Shown: positions 1 through 10,900 of the stretch, piece after piece | Position numbering within the stretch: position 1 is the first letter of the stretch | Layout: every line of letters starts with the position of its first letter | Source: Cotesia glomerata | Lineage: Eukaryota > Arthropoda > Insecta > Hymenoptera > Braconidae | Length of the DNA: 64,000 nt | NCBI RefSeq assembly: GCF_020080835.1 | Contig: NC_058166.1 | Span: forward strand, 16,083,043 to 16,147,042 | Direction: 5' to 3' | The notes under the pieces: generated by a model | What the model saw: only the letters and a program-made list of their open reading frames with translations | Told to the model about the DNA's origin: nothing | The model's database searches: none | Made by a program: the position numbers and the translations under genes

Positions 1-1081
1 GGTCCGTTAATGGTAATAACTCAAAAAGTAATTGGATTGGCTTACAATATCCACGATGGATTTTCAAGATTAGAAAAAGATTTAACGCCTCTACAACGGC
101 ACCAAGCAGTTAAAATAATGCCAACAACATTGGAATACTTTAGTTACATATTCCACTTTCAAGCATTGATGGCCGGCCCGGTAATATTTTACCGTGACTA
201 CATAGATTTTATCCACGGAACTAAGTTGAAAGGAGCTAAATCATTTTCCGTAAGTTTATCATAATCGGTTGACTGACTTTATTTATTTATTAAAGTAAAA
301 AATATTTCCCAACTTAAATTTTTTTTTTTTTTTTCTCAGGGATTTTATGATGATTCATCTAAAGAGCCAGAAGAAATCGTGCTAGAGCCGTCGCCCACGA
401 AAGCGGTGATAAAGAAAATAACGGCAAGTCTGACATTCGCTGTACTGTTCGTGTCATTTAGTTCACTGTACCCAATCCAGCGAGTGAAAGAGCAAGACTT
501 CCTTGAGAACACAACTTGCGCTTACAAAATATGGTACCTGATGAATTCAATGATCTTCGTACGTTGCAAGTATTACTACGCGTGGCTGTTCGCCGACGCG
601 ATATGCAACAACTCGGGAATGGGATACAATGGACGAGATGAAGACGGCAATGATCACTGGGACTTGATCTCCAATGTTGATCCCATTAAATTCGAGCTTT
701 CGTTGAGTTTGAAAGACGCGATCTCTTCCTGGAATATCGGGACCAATAGATGGTTAAGGATGATCGTTTATGATAGAAATGGACCATTTAAAGTATTTGC
801 AACCAATGGTTTGTCTGCCCTCTGGCATGGATTTTACCCTGGTTACTACCTCACCTTTGCTACTGGAGCACTCTTTACACACGCCGCTCGTGCCGTAAGT
901 TTTTTTATTCTTCTCAGAGTTATACGCACTTAAAAAGCTGAAAAAAATTTATTTTTTTTTTAAATTGATTAATATGATAATTAATATAAGTACATGATTA
1001 ATTTTTTTTTTATAAATCGACTTTCTAATTAGCAAATTGTCTAACTCCATTTTAGAGAATTTTCCATTTGTACGAAAAAAC

Positions 1082-1114
<33 letters not shown>

Positions 1115-2424
1115 TTTCATTTTATACAACCCAACAGCCAAAAGACCAATAACAGGGTCTCTAAATAATAAGTTGATACAGATTACAAAGTATAACTTAA
1201 AACTAAGTGCGCTGTACTGGTAGCTTATACAAAAGAGAAGTAATAAAACAAAAAATAATAAGATATAAAGAAAATACTGGAGTATTTACAAATATTTCAA
1301 AAAATATAATATATTATAATTATAATAAATAAAAATTGACTGAAGATGTATAACTAAAAATGTTTAACTAAAGGTGTGAGGTATAAGATGCAAGTGAGAT
1401 TTACATTCAGATTATTTAAATATGGACATGATTATCAAATTAGTTGAAAATTTATTATCACTTTAAAAAACAATTTAATATCTTATAGAGGTATAATATT
1501 TTGGTTTGGATTCATTCAAATAATTTATAATTAGACTATTGCTACATCAAAATGTTAAAAAATCACCCTCTAAAATATAAGGAGTTAGACCAATTGCTAA
1601 TTATTTTTTATTTATTTATTTATTCAATTTAAATGCCAAGGCAAGAGCCAAATGGCAAAATTATACATAGTGTGATTAATTAAAGTACATGTAAAACTAT
1701 AAACATAGTCATCATCTAAATATAAAAAAAAAAAAAATTAGGAAAACGGTTGACCCTAAAGGCCATCCCTGCAACTTCCCGCTAATTCCATACTTAGGCG
1801 CTTAAAATTGCACCAATGACGTTTTTGAGCTCTTCGAGCTTAAAAATACAATTTATGGGTTATTTTGAGCTCTCCGAGCTCAAAGAGATTGCTTTCCTAT
1901 GCTTTTGAGCTCTTCGAGCTCAAAAGTCTGATAGAGATTTGATAAGACACTATTTTTTGAATTTTTAAACCGCAATAACTTTTGAATGAATAAACCAATT
2001 TTCACGCGGTTGGCAGCATTCGACGCAGTTTTTTAAGCCTCACAAAGAATTTCAAATTTTGAATTGATCGCGCCAGGAATTTCGGAGTTATTCCGAAAAA
2101 ACACTTTTTTCGGTTTTCTTTCGTTCACGATATCTCTCGAACGAATCAACCGATTTTGACCGGACTGGTGGCGATCGACGTGATTTTTCAAGGTTAAGAG
2201 CTGATTAGTTTTTGGAATTGAACCATAACGCCTTTTAAAAGTTATTCCAAAAAAACCACATTTGAAAAAAATTTTTTTTTCAGTTTTTTGAAGATTTCTC
2301 AAAATCTATTGCTCTGAATCGGTCCAAATAGTTTTCAAAATCTAAGTTTGGTCAAGCCCTTTCGAATGGCACCAACCGCGATGAAATCGGTCAAGCCGTT
2401 CAAAAGTTATAAGCGGTTCACATA

Positions 2425-2480
<56 letters not shown>

Positions 2481-5228
2481 GACACCGTGACAACCTCGCG
2501 GGGATAGTCAGGGAAGCTTCCTGTGACCTTCAAACGTCGAGATCTGATGAAAACTCGATTTTTGCAAAACGGGGTGAAAACAATAACTTCCCGATTTTTG
2601 AAAATCCTTCGATTTTCTTAGCGGGAAGTTAAAAAAATATAAACCACCATGAAAACCACTCATGGATTTGAGCAACAAAGTTTTGTACTTATCAGTTTAT
2701 CTATAAATTATGTAGAGTGAATGCAATCTTTGGTTACTATGTCTCTCTGAGTTCAAGGTCGTAGAAGAATTCAAATGCTTTGGATTTAAATGCCTCAATA
2801 CTAATTGAATTTATGACATCCAATGGTATTTCACGCCAAAGGCGTATTGATGATATTAAGAAAGAGTGTTCATATACTGCTGTTGAGAAGTTTGGAAAGC
2901 TAAACGAGACATTGTTATACTTTGAAGCCAGCCTTTCCGAGCGTCTTATATCTTGTGGCTCCTCAACAAAGAGACACCTCAAAAAATTTGGTTCACCAGA
3001 ACTGAACAGTTTATACAGGAAACAAGCTAGGAGATACAATCTTTTTGATTTGATTGAGAGCCATTTTAAGGAGCGACGATAAGGAGTGATATGGTCATCA
3101 CGCTTCAGATCAAAAATGAATCTGATGCCGTTGTTCATCAATCGCTGTAATTTATAGTCTAATCTTTTAGAGTTATCTATCAATACCAATGAGCAATAAT
3201 CAATTATTGGAATAATTAAAGCCGTGATAAGTAATTTGCGATTTGCGGTAGATAGTATGTTCTTCCTATGTTTGAGGCTGTTAAGTGTACCGTATTAATT
3301 AGACTGTCGAAATAATTTTTTTAGATCTCCGGGTCTTCTAAAAAAAGTGTCTTGTAGTGAGATGATTGTACTGAGCATGATATCTTCATGGAAAAAAGAA
3401 AACTCGAATAATTACAATATATAATGTGACGTTGCGCTTCGTGATGACAACTGGAAAAATTACAGTTTCCGATTGTAATATTTACATTGAAAATTAACAT
3501 TCAAAGTTTGAATTTAGAAAAATATCATTTTGAACTGTAATTTTTCTAGTTTTTAATACGAGGGGACACTTACTAATATTATTATTTTTTATTTATTGGC
3601 CATAGAGTCTAAGCCCCTTGCGGCTATCCGAAAGTTACAAATAATACAATTTTCTGCCCTCCGGCCGGAAAGTGGCAACTTTCTGGCCGCTGCGCTAAAC
3701 AAAGTTGCCACATTCCGGCTACGTCGAGCAGAAAAATAGTATACACACCTTGGTCAGTAAATAAGAAAGCCTCAGATCACATGTTTGTCAACCTCGGCTT
3801 CGCCTCGGCCAACAATTACATGTGATCTGAGACTTTTCTTATTTTACTGGCCTAGGTATGTAATATACTATTTCATATAGTACACATACAGAAATAATAA
3901 CAATAAACATTTCAATAACACTTCAATTATTACTATTTATAATGTAATTTTTCGAGTTTTCTTTTTTCCGTGTTCAGTTTGAATTATTGAAATTAAAAAT
4001 TCTAAAAAAATTCTTTTAATATGAAAAATTATCTAGTGATTAATTAAAGGAATTATTAAAATATTGCTTTTTAAAAAATAGAAACTTAAAAAAAATTATT
4101 AAAATTTTAGCCTTAATTTTTTTTATAAAAATTTATTAATAATGCTTAATTGATTAATAACTAAGAATTTACTAATACTTAATTAATTAATAATTAAGAA
4201 ATTATCAATGCTTAGATTAATTACTAAAAAAAAATATTTAATAAAATTGTGTAACAATTAGAGACTGATCTTATGATTGATAAATCTTGCCCACTGACTT
4301 TAAAAAAAAAGAATTTTTAAAAAATCTTAAAAATATTCAGCTTTATAAATATGCGTATAATTTTTAAACACTTGTATCAAGGTTTTTTAATTTAATTAAA
4401 ATTTTTTTAACAAACAAATTTATTTTAAAAAATTGCATTTTCAATTTTTTACATGTCAATTTTTTTTCTAATTTTTCTTGCCATAATTTATTTGTTAAAA
4501 AAATTATTAAAATTTAATAAATATCTGCTAAATAAATTTTTATATTTTTTTGTAAATATTTGTATAATTTATTAAGAATAATTAATTGGTTTCAGGTCCG
4601 CCGGGCTATCCGGCCCTATTTCATTGGAAGCAAGCCGATGAAATTTTTTTACGATGCGATGACATTCACTGCGTCTCGTATTGCTATGGCCTACCTCTCA
4701 TTCAGCTTTGTGCTGTTAGAATTGAAACCAAGTTTTAATGTTTATAAGTAAGAATCCATTTTATACAATCTAATAATTAATGATATAATTACTGATAATT
4801 AATGACACTGAAGTTAGCAGAGGTCTAAAAATTTTTGATTTTTTTTTTTAAATTAAATTACAACTAAAAAAATATTTCTAAAAAATTGCACTTGTAGTTT
4901 TTCAAGTTTTTTATATGTGAAATTTTTTTTTTAATTGTTTAATTGAAATTTCTTGAATAAAAAATTTCTAAAAATTTTGAAATGTCAGCTAACTTTATTT
5001 TCATGATAATTAATAATTAATAATTAATATCAATTTTAAAATCTTAGGTCATTGTACCTGATTCCACATTTGCTAGCTCTGGCAGCAATTGTTATATTGC
5101 CTTTACTTCCGGTACGTCGACCCAGTCAAAACGGACATGTTAAACCCTCGGATAATGGTCATGTGAATTACATCACCGGTCATCAACCGGAAGTCCGTAA
5201 TGGAACATCAAAAAATAAGACGGAGTAG
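1..5228 (+). CDS. oys: MBOAT1/2-type lysophospholipid acyltransferase (oysgedart-like), 3' four exons
   Basis: Exons 1..249 (runs off the window start), 340..894, 4596..4747 and 5048..5228; all introns are GT-AG and the joins keep frame (378 codons plus stop). The family transfers acyl chains to lysophospholipids (Lands cycle) in the ER membrane. Seen: the EPSPTKAV motif, KYYYAWLFADA, then the two MBOAT active-site regions: WNIGTNRWLR with the conserved Asn and SALWHGFYPGYY with the conserved His. Hydrophobic C-terminal segments and a short polar Asn/Lys-rich tail follow. The order and spacing match vertebrate MBOAT1/2 and Drosophila oys rather than LPCAT3 or porcupine; this assignment is from remembered family motifs. 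The N-terminal part lies upstream of the window. The 3.7-kb third intron is swollen by transposons. AATAAA candidates lie at 5536-5541. Confidence 0.88.
1081..1230 (-). mobile_element. LINE 3' end with (TTTA)n tail
   Basis: A run of TTTA repeats (about 1086-1116) is followed by a sequence containing AACAGCCAAAAGACC. Similar TTTATT tails followed by GCCAAGGC/GGCCATAGAG text occur near 1605-1660 and 3580-3625. On the minus strand these read as retrotransposon 3' ends with an (AAAT)n tail. The exact LINE clade cannot be assigned from this fragment. Confidence 0.45.
1773..2630. mobile_element. non-autonomous 858-bp element with 13-bp perfect TIRs
   Basis: AACTTCCCGCTAA at 1773-1785 is matched by its exact complement TTAGCGGGAAGTT at 2618-2630. 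The interior has no plausible gene. It holds three copies of a GAGCTCTTCGAGCTC-type palindrome (about 1828, 1868, 1905), a (CA)n tract and a conserved-looking tail before the right TIR. It sits between a LINE 3' tail and a LINE ORF remnant, so it probably inserted into that LINE. Confidence 0.7.
2429..2478. repeat. (CA)n microsatellite
   Basis: About 25 CA units lie inside the 1773-2630 TIR element. Overlapping ORFs with poly-His/Thr or poly-Val/Cys are artefacts of this tract. Confidence 0.95.
2737..3297 (-). pseudogene. LINE reverse transcriptase C-terminal remnant (ORF2 fragment)
   Basis: On the minus strand an open frame runs from about 3297 to a stop at 2737. It shows typical LINE ORF2 C-terminal text: NSLKHRK, LIIPIIDYCSLV, KLQRLMNNGIRFIF, a YRRSLKWLSI segment and a LWREIPLDV motif close to the stop. 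This region follows the polymerase domain in Jockey/CR1-like elements. The catalytic domain is missing because the copy is 5'-truncated with an in-frame TAA just upstream. It is a retrotransposon fossil in the MBOAT intron, not a host gene; the clade is uncertain. Confidence 0.75.
3640..3865. repeat. GC-rich palindromic repeat pair
   Basis: Two nested palindromes. First, TTCTGCCCTCCGGCCGGAAA with an internal GGCAACTTTC repeat pairs with GTTGCCACATTCCGGC..GCAGAA (about 3650-3737). Second, CCTCAGATCACATG pairs with CATGTGATCTGAG around a CCTCGGCTTCGCCTCGG loop (about 3768-3835). Outer text TTGGTCAGTAAATAAGAAA/TTTCTTATTTTACTGGCCTA is also inverted. They stand out from the AT-rich surroundings and look like foldback repeat units. 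Confidence 0.6.
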
Positions 5229-5855
5229 AGAATATTAGATTGAACTAATTTCTCTACCTAAATTATTAGTAGTTACTCATATGTATGTACATATACTCAC
5301 ATACGTACATATATATTTTTATTTGATATTTAAAATATAATTAATAACTGTTAATATGATAGTTTACCTCCAGATATATTTTAATTAAGTTAGAGATATT
5401 TTTAAAGCTAAGTGATGAACGAAAAAATTTATTTACAAAAGTGACAAAATAAATTATATAGAAATAAATAATTGAAATTATCTGTGACGAGTTTAAAGTT
5501 ATAAATAATAACTAATTTTTTACTGTATTCAAATGAATAAAATAAATATTTTATAATATTCATGGATAATTTAATTTATTTTTTTTTTATTATTCATAAA
5601 ATGTAATGACACAAAAGTTAGAAGACACTTAAACATTTTTAGATTTTTTTCAACAAATAATTAGTTAATTAATTAATTAATTTATTTATTTATTTATTAA
5701 GAAAACGCTAATCGGTAATATAAAAAAAAAAAAAAATATGTAATTTATAATTTCAAGAGAAACGTAAAAAATAACAATTTCATATTTTAAAGATTTGTCA
5801 TAAATACTACAGTTTATCCGATGAGATTTATCAGGATACTTAAAAAAATAGGAAT
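5229..5855. other. MBOAT 3' UTR/intergenic AT-rich DNA
   Basis: After the stop at 5228 the sequence is A/T rich with several AATAAA motifs, the clearest at 5536-5541. No gene is seen. Confidence 0.6.
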
Positions 5856-6132
5856 AAATAATAGTTTAAAAAACTAAAAACACGCTTTTATAGAAAACCA
5901 AACTAAAAATAGAAAATAAATTTAAATTAAGAATAGTGTTAAAAATTTCAATAAATATAAATTAATAATAGTGTGAATAAAAAAAATGTATTTTATTTTG
6001 AAAAAAGCGTGGGGTGCATGGTGTCAATAGTTATAAATATTTTATTGACAGATATGAGTAGAGTGATTATCATTTTGATAATATCTTAAAAAGCACCCAC
6101 GCTTTTTAAAATAAAATACATTTATTTTATCC

Positions 6133-6207
6133 ACAGATTCGGTAGAATCTGGCGCCAAGTTCCGTTCAAATCCGTTGTAAACGGAGCGCCAGACTACCGA
6201 CTGTGTT
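6133..6207. repeat. long imperfect hairpin
   Basis: CACAG.TTCGGTAG..TCTGGCGC pairs with GCGCCAGA.CTACCGA.CTGTG around a loop of about 30 bases. It stands at the start of the segment that interrupts copy 1 of the foldback element and may mark an inserted element's end. Confidence 0.5.
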
Positions 6208-6658
6208 TACTGTAAGCAGAACGGTATTTCGAGGTTGCAAAATTTTATTTAATTATATGGTTCTCCTTTTTCCAAAATAATATATTATAAAAGTAATTTA
6301 TACTTTATTTTACTGATATTAATTAATTATAATCAATTATAACACTTAATTCACTTAAAATTATTAAATTTTATCAGCACAAACTATAGTAAGCCCAGAA
6401 ATTTCGATCCTGACTTTTTTCGATGGGGAATATCAACGCCACAGACTAGATAAAATAAAAATGTGTAGTAATCCTTCCTATAGACACGCAACTACAGTAA
6501 AAGTGATTCATAGCTTGCATCTATGGCCGCCAGGGTGCACTGGAATTACATCTACATAAACTGTAGCTTTAAGGGGATAGTTTGCAGTAAAAATGCAGTC
6601 AACACGAGATTTAAGTTGTTATCAATTGTAAATTTTCATTATAATTACAAAAATACTA

Positions 6659-7159
6659 AAATCCGAACAAAAACAGTTTCACTGTAAAAAGTCGCACCAA
6701 GTCCACGTTCATAAGACTATTAGGAAAAAAATTTTTTTTCTTTACAAAAAGATACAAAATAAAAAATTAAAAATCCGAGTAACCGATATGATTGTTTATG
6801 ATTTTCGAAAATTAAAAAATTTTTTGTAAATTTAAAAATTAAAAAAATTTTAGAACGTACTTGGTGTGCGTCATTGTGTATTTCAATTTTTTAAAGTCCT
6901 AGTAAATAGATTTTACGAATTTCATTAAAAGTAAAATATTTTGCAACCGCGCACACTAAATACGTTCTAAAATTTTTTTAATTTTTAAATTTACAAAAAA
7001 TTTTTTAATTTCCGAAAATCATAAACAATCATATCGGTTACTCGGATTTTTTATTTTTTATTTTGTATCTTTTGTAAAGAAAAAAAATTTTTTTCCTAAT
7101 AGTCTTATGAACGTGGACTTGGTGCGACTTTTTACAGTGAAACTGTTTTTTCGGATTTA
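6659..7159. mobile_element. 500-bp foldback insertion with ~220-bp arms
   Basis: The left arm (about 6661-6873) and right arm (about 6935-7157) are near-perfect inverted copies. Both carry CAGTTTCACTGTAAAAAGTC, ATAACCGATATGATTGTTTATG-like text and GAACGTACTT/TACGTTC near the inner ends. The spacer is about 60 bp and has no coding potential. Confidence 0.75.
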
Positions 7160-7467
7160 CACTATTATTAATTTATATTTATTGAAATTTTTAACACTAT
7201 TCTTAATTTAAATTTATTTTCTATTTTTTAGTTTGGTTTTCTATAAAAAGCGTGTTTTTAGTTTTTTTAAACTATTATTTATTTTTTACTTTTTAGTTTG
7301 GTTTATTTATAAAAGCGTGATTTTTTAGTTTTTTTAAACTATTATTTGTTGATTATCAAAAATATTCAGGCGCGCAAATTACCCACGGAGAGTTACATAC
7401 TGACATACTGACATACTGACATACAAGTGAAGCTAATAAAAAATAATTATTTATAAATATTATAAAT

Positions 7468-7554
7468 ACGGGGAATCAGAGTTCGATTTCGGAGAGCGAG
7501 CCTGAGAAACGGCTACCAGAACCAAGGAAGGCCGCAGGCGCGCAGATTACCCAC
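7468..7554 (+). pseudogene. 18S rRNA-derived fragment (5' domain), copy 1
   Basis: The segment contains GGGGAATCAGAGTTCGAT, GAGCCTGAGAAACGGCTACC, CCAAGGAAGG and GCAGGCGCGCAGATTACCCA in the order found in the universally conserved 5' domain of eukaryotic 18S rRNA, with a few substitutions. A second, exact 20-bp piece of the same region (CAGGCGCGCAAATTACCCAC) lies at 7367-7386. It is part of a repeated element, not an rRNA gene. Confidence 0.85.
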
Positions 7555-7606
7555 GGAGAGTTACTGACATACTGACAAACTGACATACAAGTGAAGCTAA
7601 TATAAA

Positions 7607-7911
7607 GCGTGTAAAAGAGAGATAATTAATTTGATTTGTTTGATTAATTTGACCCCAAAAATTCCTAACTTAGCTAAATCCCTACCCTCCATAGTTTGTG
7701 CGGGATTGTTTATTGGCGAGAGTGAGAGAGTTTCACGCTCCGATGACTGGCGCTTTGGTAGGTTTGATTTGACTTCTGGCCGCTGGAGGCGCGACCGAGG
7801 CGGCAGGACCGCCACAAAATTTATTTATTTTGTGATCACAACATACTTAATCACAAACCACAAAATTCTTTTTATTTTGTTTTTAATCAAATAATTAATA
7901 ATAGTGTAAAA
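7607..7911 (+). promoter_or_regulatory. RNF37 upstream region
   Basis: About 300 bp of more GC-rich DNA (for example GGCCGCTGGAGGCGCGACCG near 7780) lies between the foldback element and the RNF37 start, as expected of a promoter/5' UTR. ORFs here show no recognisable protein. The exact transcription start is not identifiable. Confidence 0.4.
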
Positions 7912-10900
7912 ATGTTAATTGACATTTGTAAAAATTACTTAAACACCAAAATTAAATGCGATAAACCAAGCTGTGATGATTATGACATTGAAAACTTGAT
8001 ATCTGAGAACGACAGAGGTTTTTTAGTTTATTCATGTATAAATCCACCAATAAATATAGACTTTAATTTTACAAATGCCATTAAATTAAGCCATGTAATA
8101 ATTTGGCCAGTAATCGGTGAGCAAAAGTCTACTGGATTTAAACTTTCTGTCAATTTAAGAAATAATACCATCAATCAGCTCGCTGTTGGATTTCTGGAGC
8201 CTAGTGACAGTGGGATTATTTTTTGCTGCAATGACAGTGATGTTAATCAACTTAAAACTAATTATAGAAATTTTTCTATTAAATATATCAATGGATTTGC
8301 TCATAAATTTGTTAATTCCACGGATAATTTGAAGTTAACAATCATTAAGACACAAAAGTCTGTAGCAGCTGTCAAAAGGATTCAAATTTGGGGTTACGTC
8401 AGACCTAATTCCAAAATACATCAATTGTTTACGGAGTATAGTGATAAAATTAATTGTTGTAAAAATGTGTCACGGCCTGTAGAAATTCAGAATGCTGAAA
8501 TTGAGCCTCAGTCGTAAGTATTTTTTTTTAAGGCACTGAAGTTAACTGAGAAATTTTGATAGTGAAATTAGCTAACAATTTTTTATATTTTTTTCATTAA
8601 TTAAATTAGAACTATAAAAAATTTCATAGATTGTTTTTTAAATTTTCTATATGTGGAATAACATTTATCTATATTATTAAGAGAATAATCAATTTATGAT
8701 GTTAAGTATTTAGGCTACATTCAAAAATGCTCTATCTCTAGATACATAATTAAGATAAGAAATGATCTTGTATCTTGAGAACTATTGACATTTTTAAAGA
8801 TATAAGCTCACTCAGACATAACACTCATCGAGACCTTTCATTTGAGTACCCACATCAATATTTCATATATTTATATATATATATATATATATGTATATCT
8901 GAAAAATATATCAAAAATGCATGTGGGTACTCAAATGAAAGCTCTTGATGAGTGTAGCATCGGGATGAGCTTATATCTTTAAAAATGTCAATAATAAAGC
9001 AATGACGTTGTATTTTGTCCCCTGATGATATTTTTAACGATACAAGCTCATCCTGGAGTTACCCTCATCGAGACCTTTCATTTGAGTACCCACATCAATT
9101 TTTCATATATTTTATATATTTATATATATTATATATTTATATATATTATATATATGTATATATGAAAAATATATAGAAAATGCATGTGGGTACTCAAATG
9201 AAAGCCCTTGATGAGTGTAACATCAGGATGAGCTTATATCTTAAAAAATGTGAACAATAAAGCAATGACGTTGTATTTTGTCCACTGATGTTATTCTTAA
9301 CGATATAAGCTCATCCTGGAGTTACACTCATCGAGACCTTTCATTTGAGTACCCACATCAATTTTTCATATATATATATGTATGTATTAGTATTAGGGTG
9401 TTTCAAAAAAAAAAAAATTTTTTTTTTTTAATGGTGTTGAAAAGTTGAAAGTACATTTAAAAACAAAAATTTTGGCGCCTATTAGAGCCCTTAATATTAA
9501 TATTAAGATTTGCCTCAATTCATTTGTTATTTTTCTATTTAAATAACACGAGAAAATTTTTTTTTTTACTTTTCAATTTTAATTTCTTCGGAATGGCTTG
9601 TTTACGCAATATCCCAGAGAAAAGGTCTTATAGGAAATTTCACGCTCTACAAAAAACGTTTAAGGGTCAATGTTCCTCAGATCAACCGTTTCAAAGATAT
9701 TTGCAATCAAAAATAACACCAATCAAAAATTTCAAATATTTTCCAATAAAATTGCAAAAAGAAAATCATACTTTATATTGATATTGTTTTTTTTTTGTAA
9801 AATAAATTGAATTCTGTTAATCTGAGATTTTAATTTTTTTTTTTTGCTTATTTACTCCATACGTAACTCACAAAAAGTACAAATACGTAAATCTAAAGGT
9901 TACAAATATCAAATAAATGATTTTTGGGTCTCTTTTATAACAAATTAATTTTATATTTCATAAAGTTTATAAATTTTTGTAAGATGAAAATGTAAAGTTC
10001 CTGATCACACTAACTAAACAAACACTCATCATTGTATTTTATTAAAAATGTTAAAAAAATTATAAATATATTAAATCAATTCAATCCACTCCTATAATTT
10101 AGATGAAAAATATGAAAATATACACAATTAGACAAACTATTCGTAACGTGATTGGTCAAATATATCATAAGTATGAAAATACAGATAATTCCATACTAAA
10201 TTCACACGCGCGCTTGCGCGCGCAACGTATACTAGTCCCATAATAAAATTGAGATGAAATGTATGTGAAACCAATCTATTCGTGATGTGATTGGTCGAAA
10301 ATAATTATTCTCATTCTGATTGGTTGAAAGTGAATATAATGTACATAAACGACACACAAATATATCATGACAATAAATATGAGGCGCGCGCTTGCGCGCG
10401 TGAATTAAATTCTAGTCAACTATAAAATTTGAGCGAGCGATTACCTATTAGTTACCTATAACTTACTCTGCAAATAGACGTCAAAACTTGCTGTACAAGT
10501 ATTTCCGTCAAATTGTAGTAAAGTTGAAAGGAAATTCAACTACAAGTTTCATTGTTAACTTGTATTCAAGTTGCGGCCGTAGATTTCCGTCAATTAGCTT
10601 ACAACTGTTGTTGAGTGAAGAATTACCACCAACTTGATGTATAAATTAACCGTAACTGCTGGAAGTCAACACTTACTGAGAAAGCGCTGGCTATCAGGGG
10701 AGCTTTATTCAGCTCCGTCGATAAAAGCAGTAAAGTCGTCCTGTCCAGTAGTCACCGTCGGGTACTTCCGGGTTTTTTCCCCCACTCCCTCAATTTTGCC
10801 CCCTCTTAGCTAACCATGCGGGAGTTTAGAAACGCCGTCTGCAGTCACGGTGGATCTGATGATAAAGAGCAAGGACAGTTATTTACCAATTTCTCTTTGT

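Larger units (their letters stand above)
895..4595. other. repeat-filled intron of the MBOAT gene
   Basis: This AT-rich intron contains TTTA-tailed LINE 3' ends (about 1081-1230, 1605-1735 and 3579-3650), an inverted-repeat element (1773-2630), a LINE ORF remnant (2737-3297) and GC-rich palindromes (3650-3850). The remaining sequence is A/T low complexity with no exon-like segment. Confidence 0.75.
5856..7606. mobile_element. foldback element with 18S-derived module, copy 1 (interrupted)
   Basis: The left part (5856-6130) and right part (7155-7606) match the uninterrupted copy at 11882-12625 almost base for base. The arms are inverted: AATAATAGTTTAAAAAACT on the left against AGTTTTTTTAAACTATTATT on the right. 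The right end carries an 18S rRNA-like segment and tandem ACATACTGAC units. About 1 kb of other sequence (6131-7155), absent from copy 2, interrupts it. The boundary estimate comes from comparing the two copies. Confidence 0.7.

Noticed and set aside
9524..9781. 85-codon ORF at 9524
   Set aside because: It lies in the left terminal inverted repeat and mirrors the end of the 11030 ORF in reverse.
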